Below, in pieces: positions 51,343 to 60,341 of a DNA stretch of 64,000 nucleotides. Each line of letters starts with the position of its first letter. Positions within the stretch are counted from its first letter, which is position 1. Position numbers and translations under genes: made by a program. The notes beneath the pieces are model-generated. The model was given only the letters and a program-made list of their open reading frames with translations. It was not told the DNA's origin and searched no databases. This DNA is from Dyella flava (GTDB lineage Bacteria > Pseudomonadota > Gammaproteobacteria > Xanthomonadales > Rhodanobacteraceae), in NCBI RefSeq assembly GCF_016904955.1, contig NZ_JADIKE010000039.1, forward strand, positions 558,001-622,000. The letters are read 5' to 3'.

Positions 51343-53964
51343 ATGAGGTTTCGCGCTAGCTCGAAAACGAATCGTTGGCTGCCTGGGATCGTGGTGGCGC
51401 TGTCGGTCGCTGCGCATGCAAGGGCGGCCACACCGGATGCTGACGCGCAAGCGGCGGCGCTGGTGGCAAAGATGACCCTGCCGGAAAAGGTGTCGCAGCT
51501 GCAAAGCAGTGCGCCAGCCATACCGCGGCTCGGCATCGCCGCCTATGACTGGTGGAGCGAAGGCCTGCATGGCATCGCGCGCGATGGCTATGCCACGGTG
51601 TTTCCGCAGGCGATCGGGCTGGCGGCGAGTTGGGACGATGCCTTGTTGCATCAGGTCGGCACCACGGTATCCACCGAAGCGCGCGCCAAGTTCAACGCCG
51701 CCGGCGTGGGGCATGATCATGCGCGTTATCAGGGACTGAGCATCTGGTCGCCCAACATCAATATTTTCCGTGATCCGCGCTGGGGCAGGGGGCAGGAGAC
51801 TTACGGCGAAGATCCTTATCTCACCGGCCAGCTGGCGATCGGTTTTATTCGCGGTATCCAGGGCGATGATCCGGCGCATCCACGCGCCATCGCCACACCC
51901 AAGCATTTTGTGGTGCACAGCGGGCCGGAAGCCGGTCGTCACGGTTTCGACGTGGACGTGTCTGCGCACGATCTGGAAGCGACGTACCTGCCAGCATTTC
52001 GCGCCGCCATCACCGAAGGTGGCGCTGATTCCATCATGTGCGCCTACAACGCGCTGCATGGCACGCCGGTGTGCGCGAATGATGCATTGCTGACGACGAC
52101 GCTGCGGCACGATTGGGGCTTCAAGGGTTATGTCGTTTCCGATTGCGACGCGATCGACGACATGACGAACTTCCACTATTTCAAGCCCGACAACGCCCAG
52201 TCATCCGCCGCGGCCATCCAGGCGGGTACCGATCTGGACTGCGGCGATGCATATGCGGATTTGCCCGACGCAGTGCGGAAGGGTTACGTCAAGGCATCGG
52301 TATTGGATACGGCGCTGACCCGGTTGTTTGCGGCCCGCTACCGGCTGGGTGAGTGGGGCGTTGCGGCGAATGACCCGTACGCCGGTATCGGCATGGATCA
52401 GGTGGACAGTGCCGCGCACCGCCGGCTTGCCTTGCAGGCTGCGCTTGAGTCCGTGGTTTTGTTGAAAAATACGCACGATATCCTGCCGCTTAAGCAAGGC
52501 ATACGCCTGGCGGTGATCGGACCGAACGCAGATACGCTGGAAACGCTGGAGGCCAATTACCATGGCACGGCGCGCAACCCGGTCACCCCGCTTGAAGGCT
52601 TGCGTCAGCATTTCGGTGCACAACACATCTTCTATGTGCAGGGATCGCCCATTGCCGACGGTGTCCCCGAGCCGATTCCCGAAACAGCCTTGCGCGCAAC
52701 GGATCATGCGCAGCCGGGTCTGACCGGTGAATACTTCGATCATCTGGATTTCAGCGGCACGCCGAGCCTGACGCGCACCGATCGTGTCATCGATTTCGAC
52801 TGGGATCACGTCGCGCCTTCCGAGCAACTGCCCGCGCATCACTACGCGGTACGTTGGACTGGCGAACTGCTGCCACCAGGGCCCGGCGACTACACACTGG
52901 CTGTGCATGTGGATCGTTGTTTTGATTGCGCCGGTCACGATCCGGTGCGCCTGTATATCGACAATCAGCGGGTGATCGATGACAGCGGCAGCGATCAGCA
53001 CATGCAGGCAAACCTGCATTTTGCCGACACGCGTCCGCATGCCATTCGACTCGACCTGGTGCATGCCGGACAGGATCAAGGCGTGCGTTTGCAATGGCTC
53101 GCACCGGCCCAGGCCCAGCTCGCCGAAGCGGAAAAAGCCGTGCAAAACGCAGACGTGTCGGTCGCCTTTGTCGGCTTGTCGCCGGATGTCGAAGGCGAGG
53201 AATTGAAGGTCGATGTACCGGGCTTCAACGGCGGTGATCGCACTGACATCGGTTTGCCGGCATCGCAACAAGCCTTGCTTGAGCGTGCTGCGGCGAGCGG
53301 TAAGCCCTTGGTGGTGGTGTTGATGTCCGGCAGTGCCGTGGCACTGAATTGGGCCAAGGCGCACGCTGATGCAATCCTGGTTGCCTGGTATCCAGGCGAG
53401 GCGGGTGGTGATGCTGTTGCCCAGGTGCTGGCCGGGGATTACAACCCGGGTGGTCGTCTGCCGGTGACGTTTTACCGCGCCACTCGCGATCTGCCGCCGT
53501 TTGTAAGCTACGCCATGCAAGGACGAACGTACCGCTATTTCGACGGTACGCCGCTTTATCCGTTTGGCTACGGACTCAGCTATACGCATTTCAGCTACTC
53601 GGATCTCACTCTGTCGACCGCGCAATTGCACGCAGGCGACCCGCTGCAGGCGAGCGTAACGGTTCGCAATGACGGCAAGCGTGCAGGCGATGAAGTGGTG
53701 CAGATCTATCTCGATGCACCGGGTCTGCCGCTTGCACCACGTCACGCGCTGGTGGGTTTTCGCCGCGTGCACCTTGCCCCCGGCGAGCGCCGTCAAATCG
53801 AATTTGCATTGACTCCGCGCCTGCTCAGCCAGGTCGATGCGGCAGGTCATCGCACAGTCGATGCAGGCCACTACCAGCTGTTTGCCGGTGGTGCACAACC
53901 AGGCGATGGTGAGGGTGTGTCGACCAGCTTCAGCATCGTCGGGAGTGAGGTGCTTCCCCGATGA
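51343..53964 (+). CDS. Secreted GH3 beta-glycosidase with PA14 insertion
   Basis: 873 residues from ATG 51343 (AAGAGG upstream). Signal peptide about 1-28 (ending AHARA). GH3 N-terminal barrel with YDWWSEGLHGIAR and WSPNINIFRDPRWGRGQETYGEDP; nucleophile Asp267 in VVSDCDAIDD. A PA14 carbohydrate-binding domain (about 455-585, starting GLTGEYFD) interrupts the C-terminal alpha/beta sandwich, which resumes with WYPGEAGGDAVAQVL and ends in a fibronectin-III-like domain. The family covers beta-glucosidase, beta-xylosidase and N-acetylglucosaminidase; RWGRGQETYGEDP is common in xylosidase/glucosidase types. Probably periplasmic. It follows GH18 by 31 bp. Confidence 0.92.
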   Translation: MRFRASSKTNRWLPGIVVALSVAAHARAATPDADAQAAALVAKMTLPEKVSQLQSSAPAIPRLGIAAYDWWSEGLHGIARDGYATVFPQAIGLAASWDDALLHQVGTTVSTEARAKFNAAGVGHDHARYQGLSIWSPNINIFRDPRWGRGQETYGEDPYLTGQLAIGFIRGIQGDDPAHPRAIATPKHFVVHSGPEAGRHGFDVDVSAHDLEATYLPAFRAAITEGGADSIMCAYNALHGTPVCANDALLTTTLRHDWGFKGYVVSDCDAIDDMTNFHYFKPDNAQSSAAAIQAGTDLDCGDAYADLPDAVRKGYVKASVLDTALTRLFAARYRLGEWGVAANDPYAGIGMDQVDSAAHRRLALQAALESVVLLKNTHDILPLKQGIRLAVIGPNADTLETLEANYHGTARNPVTPLEGLRQHFGAQHIFYVQGSPIADGVPEPIPETALRATDHAQPGLTGEYFDHLDFSGTPSLTRTDRVIDFDWDHVAPSEQLPAHHYAVRWTGELLPPGPGDYTLAVHVDRCFDCAGHDPVRLYIDNQRVIDDSGSDQHMQANLHFADTRPHAIRLDLVHAGQDQGVRLQWLAPAQAQLAEAEKAVQNADVSVAFVGLSPDVEGEELKVDVPGFNGGDRTDIGLPASQQALLERAAASGKPLVVVLMSGSAVALNWAKAHADAILVAWYPGEAGGDAVAQVLAGDYNPGGRLPVTFYRATRDLPPFVSYAMQGRTYRYFDGTPLYPFGYGLSYTHFSYSDLTLSTAQLHAGDPLQASVTVRNDGKRAGDEVVQIYLDAPGLPLAPRHALVGFRRVHLAPGERRQIEFALTPRLLSQVDAAGHRTVDAGHYQLFAGGAQPGDGEGVSTSFSIVGSEVLPR

Positions 53965-54404
53965 TCGCGATCAAACCTACGCCAAGCTTGCGTTCTTTGC
54001 CGAGTGTCGTTTGCCAGAGGCTTGCCCTGCCGGCCAGTTCGTTCCTGTTGCATCTATAAAACAAGGGCTTATCAATGGTTAGCGAATTCTGTGGGATCGT
54101 AAAAACTCTGCTGCACTGCGACTTGCCTCGATCTAAATTCGACCTATAAGCTTTTACTCATAAATATAAAACTGGCGTTCGTATGTAAAACAGAACGCCG
54201 CGTTGGGCACGTACTTCGTGCAAGCGTTGTAATCACCGGAGGGGAGATGCAGGGCTCGATCCAGTTGGATAGCGGCGTGACTGTGCCGGTTGCCGGCATG
54301 GGTTTGTGTTGCGTATGAAAGCCGACTATCAAATGTATGGCGACGCAGGAAGCGCCCAGCCTCTATCCGACACCCTTGACGCTGCTGTGCTGCACGAAGA
54401 TCCG
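53965..54404. other. Intergenic promoter region upstream of glucokinase and GH29
   Basis: 440 bp without a convincing gene (a GTG-start extension of glucokinase from 54306 is possible). A sigma70-like promoter is visible: TTGCCT (54123-54128), 16-bp spacer, TATAAG (54145-54150). A hairpin GGCGTTC (54174-54180)/GAACGCC (54193-54199) follows, then the LacI-type motif at 54219-54232. The sequence is AT-rich compared with its neighbours. Confidence 0.6.
54219..54232. promoter_or_regulatory. LacI-type operator candidate, site 2
   Basis: TGCAAGCGTTGTAA, differing from site 1 (minus-strand reading) only at positions 9 and 11. It lies about 60 bp downstream of the start predicted from TTGCCT/TATAAG and 173 bp before the glucokinase ATG. 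The shared 8-base half TGCAAGCG is typical of LacI-family operators. Confidence 0.5.
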
Positions 54405-55430
54405 ATGACGTCTGTCACACTGAGTACGTTTTCCACCGAACAGAGTGCGTTTCTTGCGGCGGATGTCGGTGGCACGCACGCGCGCATCGGTCTGGTCGCG
54501 TTCCGCCCGGGCCAGAGTGCGCCGGTTATGTTGGCTTACCGCGTGTACAAGTGCGCGGACTATTCCAGCCTGGAGGCGATTGTCCGCACCTTCTGCGAAG
54601 CCTTCGCCATTCGTCCGCGTCGTCTTGCGCTGGCTTGCGCGGGTTTCCTGCTAGACGGGCGCGTGGTCAACAACAACTTGTTGTGGCCGGTAGTGCCTGC
54701 GGATCTGGCACATGCGCTCGCCTTGCAAGACGTTGACGTGCTCAATGATTTTGAAGCGCTCGCCTACGGCACCGCCTATCTCGACGCGGACAGCGTGCAG
54801 ACCATGCATCGTCCTGCGCAGCAGGAAAACGCGGGCAGCGGCCCGGTGGTGATTGTCGGCCCGGGTACAGGCCTGGGCGTCGCCGTGCGTTTGCCGGACG
54901 CGCAGCCGAAAGTACTGGCCACCGAAGCCGGACATATCCAGCTGGCCGCGCGGGTAGGGCGTGAACAACAGGTGCTCGCAGAACTGGCACCTGCCGACAC
55001 GCATGTTCCTTACGATTACGTGCTGTCCGGTCCTGGCTTGCTGCGGCTGTATCAGGCCGTTTGCCGGCTGGAAAATGCTTCGCCGCTGCTCGAAGACCCG
55101 GCGGCGATCACGGCGGCCGCCTGCGCAGGCACAAACGCGCAAGCTGTGGAGACTTTGCAGTTGTTCTGTGGATGGCTCGGTTCCTATATCGGCGACCTGG
55201 CCATGCTGTACGGCGCGACCGGTGGCGTTTATCTGGCCGGCGGATTCCTGTCGCGCATCACCGATTTCATGGCGAGAAGCAGCTTTATCGAACGCTTCCT
55301 CGACAAGGGCGTGGTGCGCCCGTTCCTGCAAACCGTCCCGGTGCATGTGGTGGATCACGCACAGCTGGCCGTTATTGGCGCCGCCAGCTGGCTGATGGAT
55401 CGCCCTGCCCAGCGCGATATCCAACAGTAA
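54405..55430 (+). CDS. glk: Glucokinase (Glk family)
   Basis: 341 residues from ATG 54405; a GTG at 54306 and ATG 54315 are alternatives that add about 30 residues with no family similarity. N-terminal FLAADVGGTHARIGLVAF (phosphate 1 motif), later VIVGPGTGLGVAVRLP and YLAGGFLSRITDF. It phosphorylates intracellular glucose with ATP; its location between glycosidase genes suggests it handles glucose released by the GH3 enzyme. It begins a transcription unit with the GH29 gene (9-bp gap). Confidence 0.9.
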   Translation: MTSVTLSTFSTEQSAFLAADVGGTHARIGLVAFRPGQSAPVMLAYRVYKCADYSSLEAIVRTFCEAFAIRPRRLALACAGFLLDGRVVNNNLLWPVVPADLAHALALQDVDVLNDFEALAYGTAYLDADSVQTMHRPAQQENAGSGPVVIVGPGTGLGVAVRLPDAQPKVLATEAGHIQLAARVGREQQVLAELAPADTHVPYDYVLSGPGLLRLYQAVCRLENASPLLEDPAAITAAACAGTNAQAVETLQLFCGWLGSYIGDLAMLYGATGGVYLAGGFLSRITDFMARSSFIERFLDKGVVRPFLQTVPVHVVDHAQLAVIGAASWLMDRPAQRDIQQ

Positions 55431-55439
55431 GGGGCGGCC

Positions 55440-57110
55440 ATGACTGCACGGAAGTTGTGCCGCACCTGCATTTGGATCGTGATTATTGCCGCAATGCATG
55501 GTACGTCCGCGTTGGCTGCCGATACCGCGCATAGCGTCACACCGCCCGATGCGGCCACTATCGAAAAGCAATGGGTAGCCGCCAATCGTGCCTTCGACGG
55601 CGTGCGACAGGCGATCCTTGCGCAGACCGGCAAGATCGCCTGGCAAGGGCCGATGCAGCCGGACTGGCAGAGCCTCACTGGCTACACCACGCCCGAATGG
55701 TATCGGGATGCCAAATTCGGCATCTTCATTCACTGGGGTGTGTATTCGGTCGCGGCGTACAAAGGCGAGTGGTATCCGCGCCACGCCTACGAACGCACTG
55801 GTGAATACGCCGATTATTACCAGCATCAGATCAAGACCTACGGTCCGATGCCGCAGGTCGGCTACAAGGATCTGATTCCGCTGTTCAAGGCCGAGCACTT
55901 CGATCCGAATGCATGGGCCAGTTTGTTCCGTGAAGCCGGTGCACGCTACGTGGTGCCGGTGGCCGAACACCACGATGGCTTCGCGATGTACGACTCGAAG
56001 CTGTCGGACTGGACGGCGGTGAAAATGGGGCCGCATCGCGATGTAATCGGCGAATTGGCCAAGGCCATTCGCGCGCAGGGCATGAAACTTGGCTTGTCCT
56101 CGCATCGCGCCGAGCACGACTGGTTCTACGAGTACGGTCGTACCTTCAATTCCGACGTCAATGATCCGCGTTACGCGGCGCTGTACGGACCGGCGCATCC
56201 CTCGATCTCCGTCAAAGGCGAAGACGGCCAGGATGTGGACTGGACCTTCGTCTCCGATGTCTACCTCAATGACTGGCTGGCACGTTCGTCGGAAATCGTG
56301 CAGGACTACCACCCCGACCTGATGTATTTCGATTGGTGGGTGGGACAGCCGCGGTTCCGCGGCGCGCTGGCCGAGTTTGCCGCGTTCTACTACAACCAGG
56401 CAGCCGCGCGCGGGCAGGGCGTGGTACTCAACTACAAGCTCGACGACATGCGCCCCGGCACCGGGACGCTAAGCATCGAGCGCGGGCAGGCGGCAGATAT
56501 CCGTGCGCAACCGTGGCAGACCGAAACCTCGATCAGCCCTGATTCGTGGGGCTACGCCGAGAACGACACATACAAGACGCCCGACGAAATCGTGCAACTG
56601 CTTGCCGACGTGGTGAGCAAGAACGGCAACCTGTTGTTGAACATCGGTCCCAAGGCCGACGGCACCATTCCGGAACAAGCAAGACAGATCCTGCTGGCGA
56701 TCGGACAGTGGATGCATGCCAACGGCGAGGCCATTTACGGCACGCGGCCATGGACGCATTTTGGCGAAGGCCCCACGCAGGTTGTGTCCGGCACCATGCA
56801 GGACACCAAGACCAAGCCGTATACCGCTAAAGATTTTCGTTTCACGACCGACAACGGACATTTGTATGCGATCGAGATGGCGTGGCCGGCTTCTGGGCAG
56901 GTGCTGATCCATTCGATTACGCCTTCGATGAAAGTGTCGTCGGTCACGCAGCTGGCGAGCGGCAAATCCGTTGCATTCCGTCAGCAGGCTGATGGCTTGC
57001 ATCTTGTGTTGCCTGCACAACCTTCAGGCGTGCACGTGTATGCATACCGCATAGATGTGCAAAAGGATGAGGCTGAAACGACCAAGGAGGGCAGCGCGTC
57101 TAAATCATAA
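55440..57110 (+). CDS. Secreted alpha-L-fucosidase, GH29 (second enzyme)
   Basis: 556-residue enzyme. Signal peptide about 1-26 (ending GTSALA). GH29 motifs FGIFIHWGVYSV, VPVAEHHDGFAMY and the nucleophile in PDLMYFDWWVG (Asp298), followed by NGNLLLNIGPKADGTIPEQ and a C-terminal beta-sandwich. FGIFIHWG and the long chain suggest the GH29A group (broad alpha-fucosidases), unlike the GH29B-like enzyme at 39115. Two different fucosidases imply use of fucose in more than one linkage. Ends 145 bp before the TonB receptor. Confidence 0.92.
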   Translation: MTARKLCRTCIWIVIIAAMHGTSALAADTAHSVTPPDAATIEKQWVAANRAFDGVRQAILAQTGKIAWQGPMQPDWQSLTGYTTPEWYRDAKFGIFIHWGVYSVAAYKGEWYPRHAYERTGEYADYYQHQIKTYGPMPQVGYKDLIPLFKAEHFDPNAWASLFREAGARYVVPVAEHHDGFAMYDSKLSDWTAVKMGPHRDVIGELAKAIRAQGMKLGLSSHRAEHDWFYEYGRTFNSDVNDPRYAALYGPAHPSISVKGEDGQDVDWTFVSDVYLNDWLARSSEIVQDYHPDLMYFDWWVGQPRFRGALAEFAAFYYNQAAARGQGVVLNYKLDDMRPGTGTLSIERGQAADIRAQPWQTETSISPDSWGYAENDTYKTPDEIVQLLADVVSKNGNLLLNIGPKADGTIPEQARQILLAIGQWMHANGEAIYGTRPWTHFGEGPTQVVSGTMQDTKTKPYTAKDFRFTTDNGHLYAIEMAWPASGQVLIHSITPSMKVSSVTQLASGKSVAFRQQADGLHLVLPAQPSGVHVYAYRIDVQKDEAETTKEGSASKS

Positions 57111-57191
57111 ATCGTTGCCGCTCGATAAAAGCAATAAAACGTCCGATGGGCAGTTCTGCGATCGGATCCAGGCAATTCACTTAAACATTGG

Positions 57192-57216
57192 TTCCGACTT
57201 AATTAGGGGGTCGGAA
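57192..57216. promoter_or_regulatory. Inverted repeat upstream of the TonB receptor
   Basis: TTCCGAC (57192-57198) and GTCGGAA (57210-57216), perfect over seven bases with an 11-base spacer, 40 bp before the receptor start. Could be an operator or an RNA hairpin controlling receptor expression. Ribosome-binding site GGGAGGGGAG follows close to ATG 57256. Confidence 0.4.
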
Positions 57217-57255
57217 ACAACTTGAAACTCCGATTTTCACCGGGAGGGGAGAAAC

Positions 57256-60240
57256 ATGAGCAAGATCCACGTGCGCCGCGGCGTACTAGCTAGTTCTTTG
57301 GCTTTGGCGTTGTTTGCGCCACATGTTTTTGCACAGACGTCGACCACGTCTACGAATTCGACCAATCCACAGGCCACCACACAGAGTGCTTCTTCCAGCA
57401 GCCAGCAGGGCGCCACGCCGCAAAAGGCGCAGACCCTGGACAAGGTGGTCGTGACCGGTTCGCGCATTCCGCGTTCCACCATTGAAGGTCCGGCGCCGGT
57501 CGAAATCGTGACCGGTGAACAGATCAAGAAAGAGGGCTTCACCACCTTGTGGGAATTCCTCGATTCGATGCCGCAGGTTTCCGCACCGGACTTTGCCAAC
57601 CGCGTTTCCACCTGGGGTAACAGCGCGGTCAACGCGCGCGTGGTGAATCTGCGCAACCTCGGTCCGGACCACACGTTGCTGCTGATCGACGGTCATCGCG
57701 TCACCGACTATCCGATGCCGGGTGACAACGGCGAGACCACGTTCCAGAACTACAACAACATCCCGATCGGCATGGTCGATCACGTCGAAGTGCTGGGTTC
57801 CGGCGCGTCCTCGATCTACGGTTCGGATGCCGTAGCCGGCGTGATCAACGTGATCCTGAAGAAAAACTACGAGGGTGACGACATCAAGGTCACCGCCGGT
57901 GGCGCCACCATGGGCGGCCGCCAGTACGGTGATTTCCTCTACACGGGTGGCCGTTCGGGCGACAAGTGGCACCTGATGTACACCTACGAGCACACCAATC
58001 GCTCGCCGTTATGGGGCAGCGACCGCTCTTACACCGATTCGGATGCCGATGCCGGCTACGGCGCGTACAACCCGATCGACCGCGAGTTCGGTTTTCCGCG
58101 CAGCCCGGGTATCTTTTTGAACGGCCCGACCAGCTTCAACTCAACCAATCCCGGCACGCCTGGCTCTCCGGGCGCGGGCTCCGCCTATGTCAGCCCGCCT
58201 GCCGGTTCGTGTAGCAAGTTCGGCAATGAGTTCAGCCAATACAACTACAAGTCGGTCAACACCAGCGGCGACTCGGTGCTGCCGGGCGCGACCAATTGGG
58301 GCTCCTACTGCCAGCAGAACGCACTGTATGAAAACTGGGTGCTGTCGCCGGGGTATCGCGCCGACAACTTCTACGTGGCTGGCGAATACGACTTCAGCGA
58401 GGCGGTCCAGGCTTACGCCTCGATCGGCCTGTACACCAATACCGGCACCACCAATACCCAGTTGCCGGAATTCGGCCCGGCGTTTGGCAGCCTGCCCAAC
58501 AATTTCTACGATCAAACCAGCGGTCAGATCATCACCAACTACGGCCGCCAGTTGACGGAAGCCGAGATGGGCACCATGGGTAACACCCATGACTACGAAA
58601 CCAACTGGGACATCCATACCGGCTTACGCGGCACGGTGTTTGATAACTGGGATTGGGATTTCAATCTCGGCACCAGCAAGTACATCGTGCACGAGGACTA
58701 CACGGCCTATAACTATCAGGCCATGTCCAACTTCTTCTTCGGCCAGCAGCTCGGCACCACCACGATCGGCGGCACCACGTATCCGGTCTATGCGATCAAT
58801 TCGCAGCGCTGGTGGAATCCGATCACCCCAGCGGAATACTCGACCTTTGCCGCAGGCGGCGAGAACAGCGCGGTGAGCTGGATGAACCAAGCCACGTTGA
58901 ACCTGACCAACGGTGAGTTGTTCAACACCTGGGCCGGCCCGGTCGGTGCATCGTGGGTGTTCGAAGCCAACCACGAAGTCTATTCGCTGGCGCCCGATCC
59001 GCGCGGATTCAGCGTCACCTTCGCCGATCCGTTCTTCAACTACTACACCGGCGGCGGTACCCGTACGCGCTTCTCGACGGCGACCGAGTTCCGTGTGCCG
59101 CTGGCCGATACGCTGACCTGGACCATCTCTGGCCGTATCGACAAATACGACGACCACAGCAGCGCTGATATCGCCAAGACCTGGGGTACCGGTATCGAAT
59201 GGCGTCCGATCGACGGCCTGCTGGTGCGTGGCACGTACGGCACCAACTTCCATGCGCCGGACATGCAGGCGATCTATCTGCAGGATTCAGTGCAAACGGT
59301 GGGCAACTATGCCGACCCGCTGCAGTGTATCCAGACGGACAACCGCACCTGCGCGAACTATCAGCACTCCAACTACTTCAACCAGTACCAGGGCGGCAGC
59401 TACAACCTGCTGCCTGAAACCGGTCACTCCTGGACCTACGGTTTCGTGTGGGATATCCCGGGTGTCGAAGGCCTGTCGTTCTCTGCCGACTACTGGCACA
59501 TGGGCGTCAACAACGCGATCCAATGGATTGGCTTGCAGCAGGCGCTTACCGACGAAGCAGGCTGTCTGACCGGCCTGCAAGTGAGCGGTGCGCCCTATAT
59601 CGCACATCCGCTGGGTTCGCAGTATTGCCAGGAAGCGATTGCCAACGTCGTGCGCGATGCGGCCGGCAACATCCTCAGTGTTCACACCGGCCCGATCAAC
59701 ATTGCCGAGGAATATGTGAGCGGCATCGACAGCTCGCTGGTGTACAAGCTGTCCACGTCGAACTGGGGCAACTTCAAGTTCGATCTGAACTACACCAACA
59801 ACTTGTCGTTCAAGCAGCGTACGGATCTGTCCGATCCGCTGACCAATACGCGCTACCAATACCCGGCGACCAAGTCCGTTGCCAACGTCAATTGGTATAT
59901 CAACAAGTGGGACTTCACCCTGCACGGCGAACGCACCGGTGGTATGCGCGCTGCCAACTATGGCGGTTGCGAAACGCTGCCCAATGGCATCCAGCCGAGC
60001 CTCGGTGATCCGAACTGCGTGATCTATACCGGCAACGTACCGGGTTGGGTGATCTTCAGCACGGCCGCGTCGTATAACATCAACGACAAGGTCAAAGTGA
60101 GCCTGAATGTGTCGAACATCTTCAACAAGGTCGGCCCGATTACCGAGTATGCCGGCGGGTTCGAGTTCATTCCGGAGCAGCAGGGCGACGATTACGTAGG
60201 ACGCGAAATCTTCGCCACGGTGGATTGGAAGATCGATTGA
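57256..60240 (+). CDS. TonB-dependent outer-membrane receptor (oligosaccharide transporter)
   Basis: 994-residue receptor. Signal peptide about 1-26 (ending PHVFA), a Thr/Ser/Gln-rich linker, TonB box DKVVVTGSRI (62-71), plug domain about 75-190 and a 22-strand barrel to the C-terminus, which ends in an aromatic/charged outer-membrane signature (REIFATVDWKID). Many Gly/Tyr/Asn-rich extracellular loops and a few Cys pairs. The VVVTGSRIPR plug start is typical of Xanthomonadales carbohydrate receptors. With flanking GH29 and GH20 genes the cargo is most likely a fucosylated, GlcNAc-containing oligosaccharide. Strong purine-rich ribosome-binding site. Confidence 0.93.
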   Translation: MSKIHVRRGVLASSLALALFAPHVFAQTSTTSTNSTNPQATTQSASSSSQQGATPQKAQTLDKVVVTGSRIPRSTIEGPAPVEIVTGEQIKKEGFTTLWEFLDSMPQVSAPDFANRVSTWGNSAVNARVVNLRNLGPDHTLLLIDGHRVTDYPMPGDNGETTFQNYNNIPIGMVDHVEVLGSGASSIYGSDAVAGVINVILKKNYEGDDIKVTAGGATMGGRQYGDFLYTGGRSGDKWHLMYTYEHTNRSPLWGSDRSYTDSDADAGYGAYNPIDREFGFPRSPGIFLNGPTSFNSTNPGTPGSPGAGSAYVSPPAGSCSKFGNEFSQYNYKSVNTSGDSVLPGATNWGSYCQQNALYENWVLSPGYRADNFYVAGEYDFSEAVQAYASIGLYTNTGTTNTQLPEFGPAFGSLPNNFYDQTSGQIITNYGRQLTEAEMGTMGNTHDYETNWDIHTGLRGTVFDNWDWDFNLGTSKYIVHEDYTAYNYQAMSNFFFGQQLGTTTIGGTTYPVYAINSQRWWNPITPAEYSTFAAGGENSAVSWMNQATLNLTNGELFNTWAGPVGASWVFEANHEVYSLAPDPRGFSVTFADPFFNYYTGGGTRTRFSTATEFRVPLADTLTWTISGRIDKYDDHSSADIAKTWGTGIEWRPIDGLLVRGTYGTNFHAPDMQAIYLQDSVQTVGNYADPLQCIQTDNRTCANYQHSNYFNQYQGGSYNLLPETGHSWTYGFVWDIPGVEGLSFSADYWHMGVNNAIQWIGLQQALTDEAGCLTGLQVSGAPYIAHPLGSQYCQEAIANVVRDAAGNILSVHTGPINIAEEYVSGIDSSLVYKLSTSNWGNFKFDLNYTNNLSFKQRTDLSDPLTNTRYQYPATKSVANVNWYINKWDFTLHGERTGGMRAANYGGCETLPNGIQPSLGDPNCVIYTGNVPGWVIFSTAASYNINDKVKVSLNVSNIFNKVGPITEYAGGFEFIPEQQGDDYVGREIFATVDWKID

Positions 60241-60254
60241 TGTAAGCAAGCTGA

Positions 60255-60288
60255 GCGAGCCCGGCCAAAAGCCGGGCTCGCTTGTTTT
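60255..60288 (+). terminator. Rho-independent terminator after the TonB receptor
   Basis: Perfect 11-bp stem GCGAGCCCGGC (60255-60265) / GCCGGGCTCGC (60271-60281), loop CAAAA, followed by TTGTTTT. It starts 15 bp after the receptor stop. The GH20 gene downstream therefore needs read-through or its own promoter in the remaining 50 bp. Confidence 0.9.
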
Positions 60289-60341
60289 ACGCGGCTTGCC
60301 GCGAGCGTCATCGCTGCATGCCTGTGCGGGGAGTATTGTCG

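Noticed and set aside
52201..53898. 565-codon minus-strand frame opposite GH3
   Set aside because: Antisense shadow of a gene with signal peptide and catalytic motifs; no ribosome-binding site or recognisable fold.
54651..56312. 553-codon minus-strand frame opposite glucokinase and GH29
   Set aside because: Spans two opposed real genes; composition typical of antisense frames.
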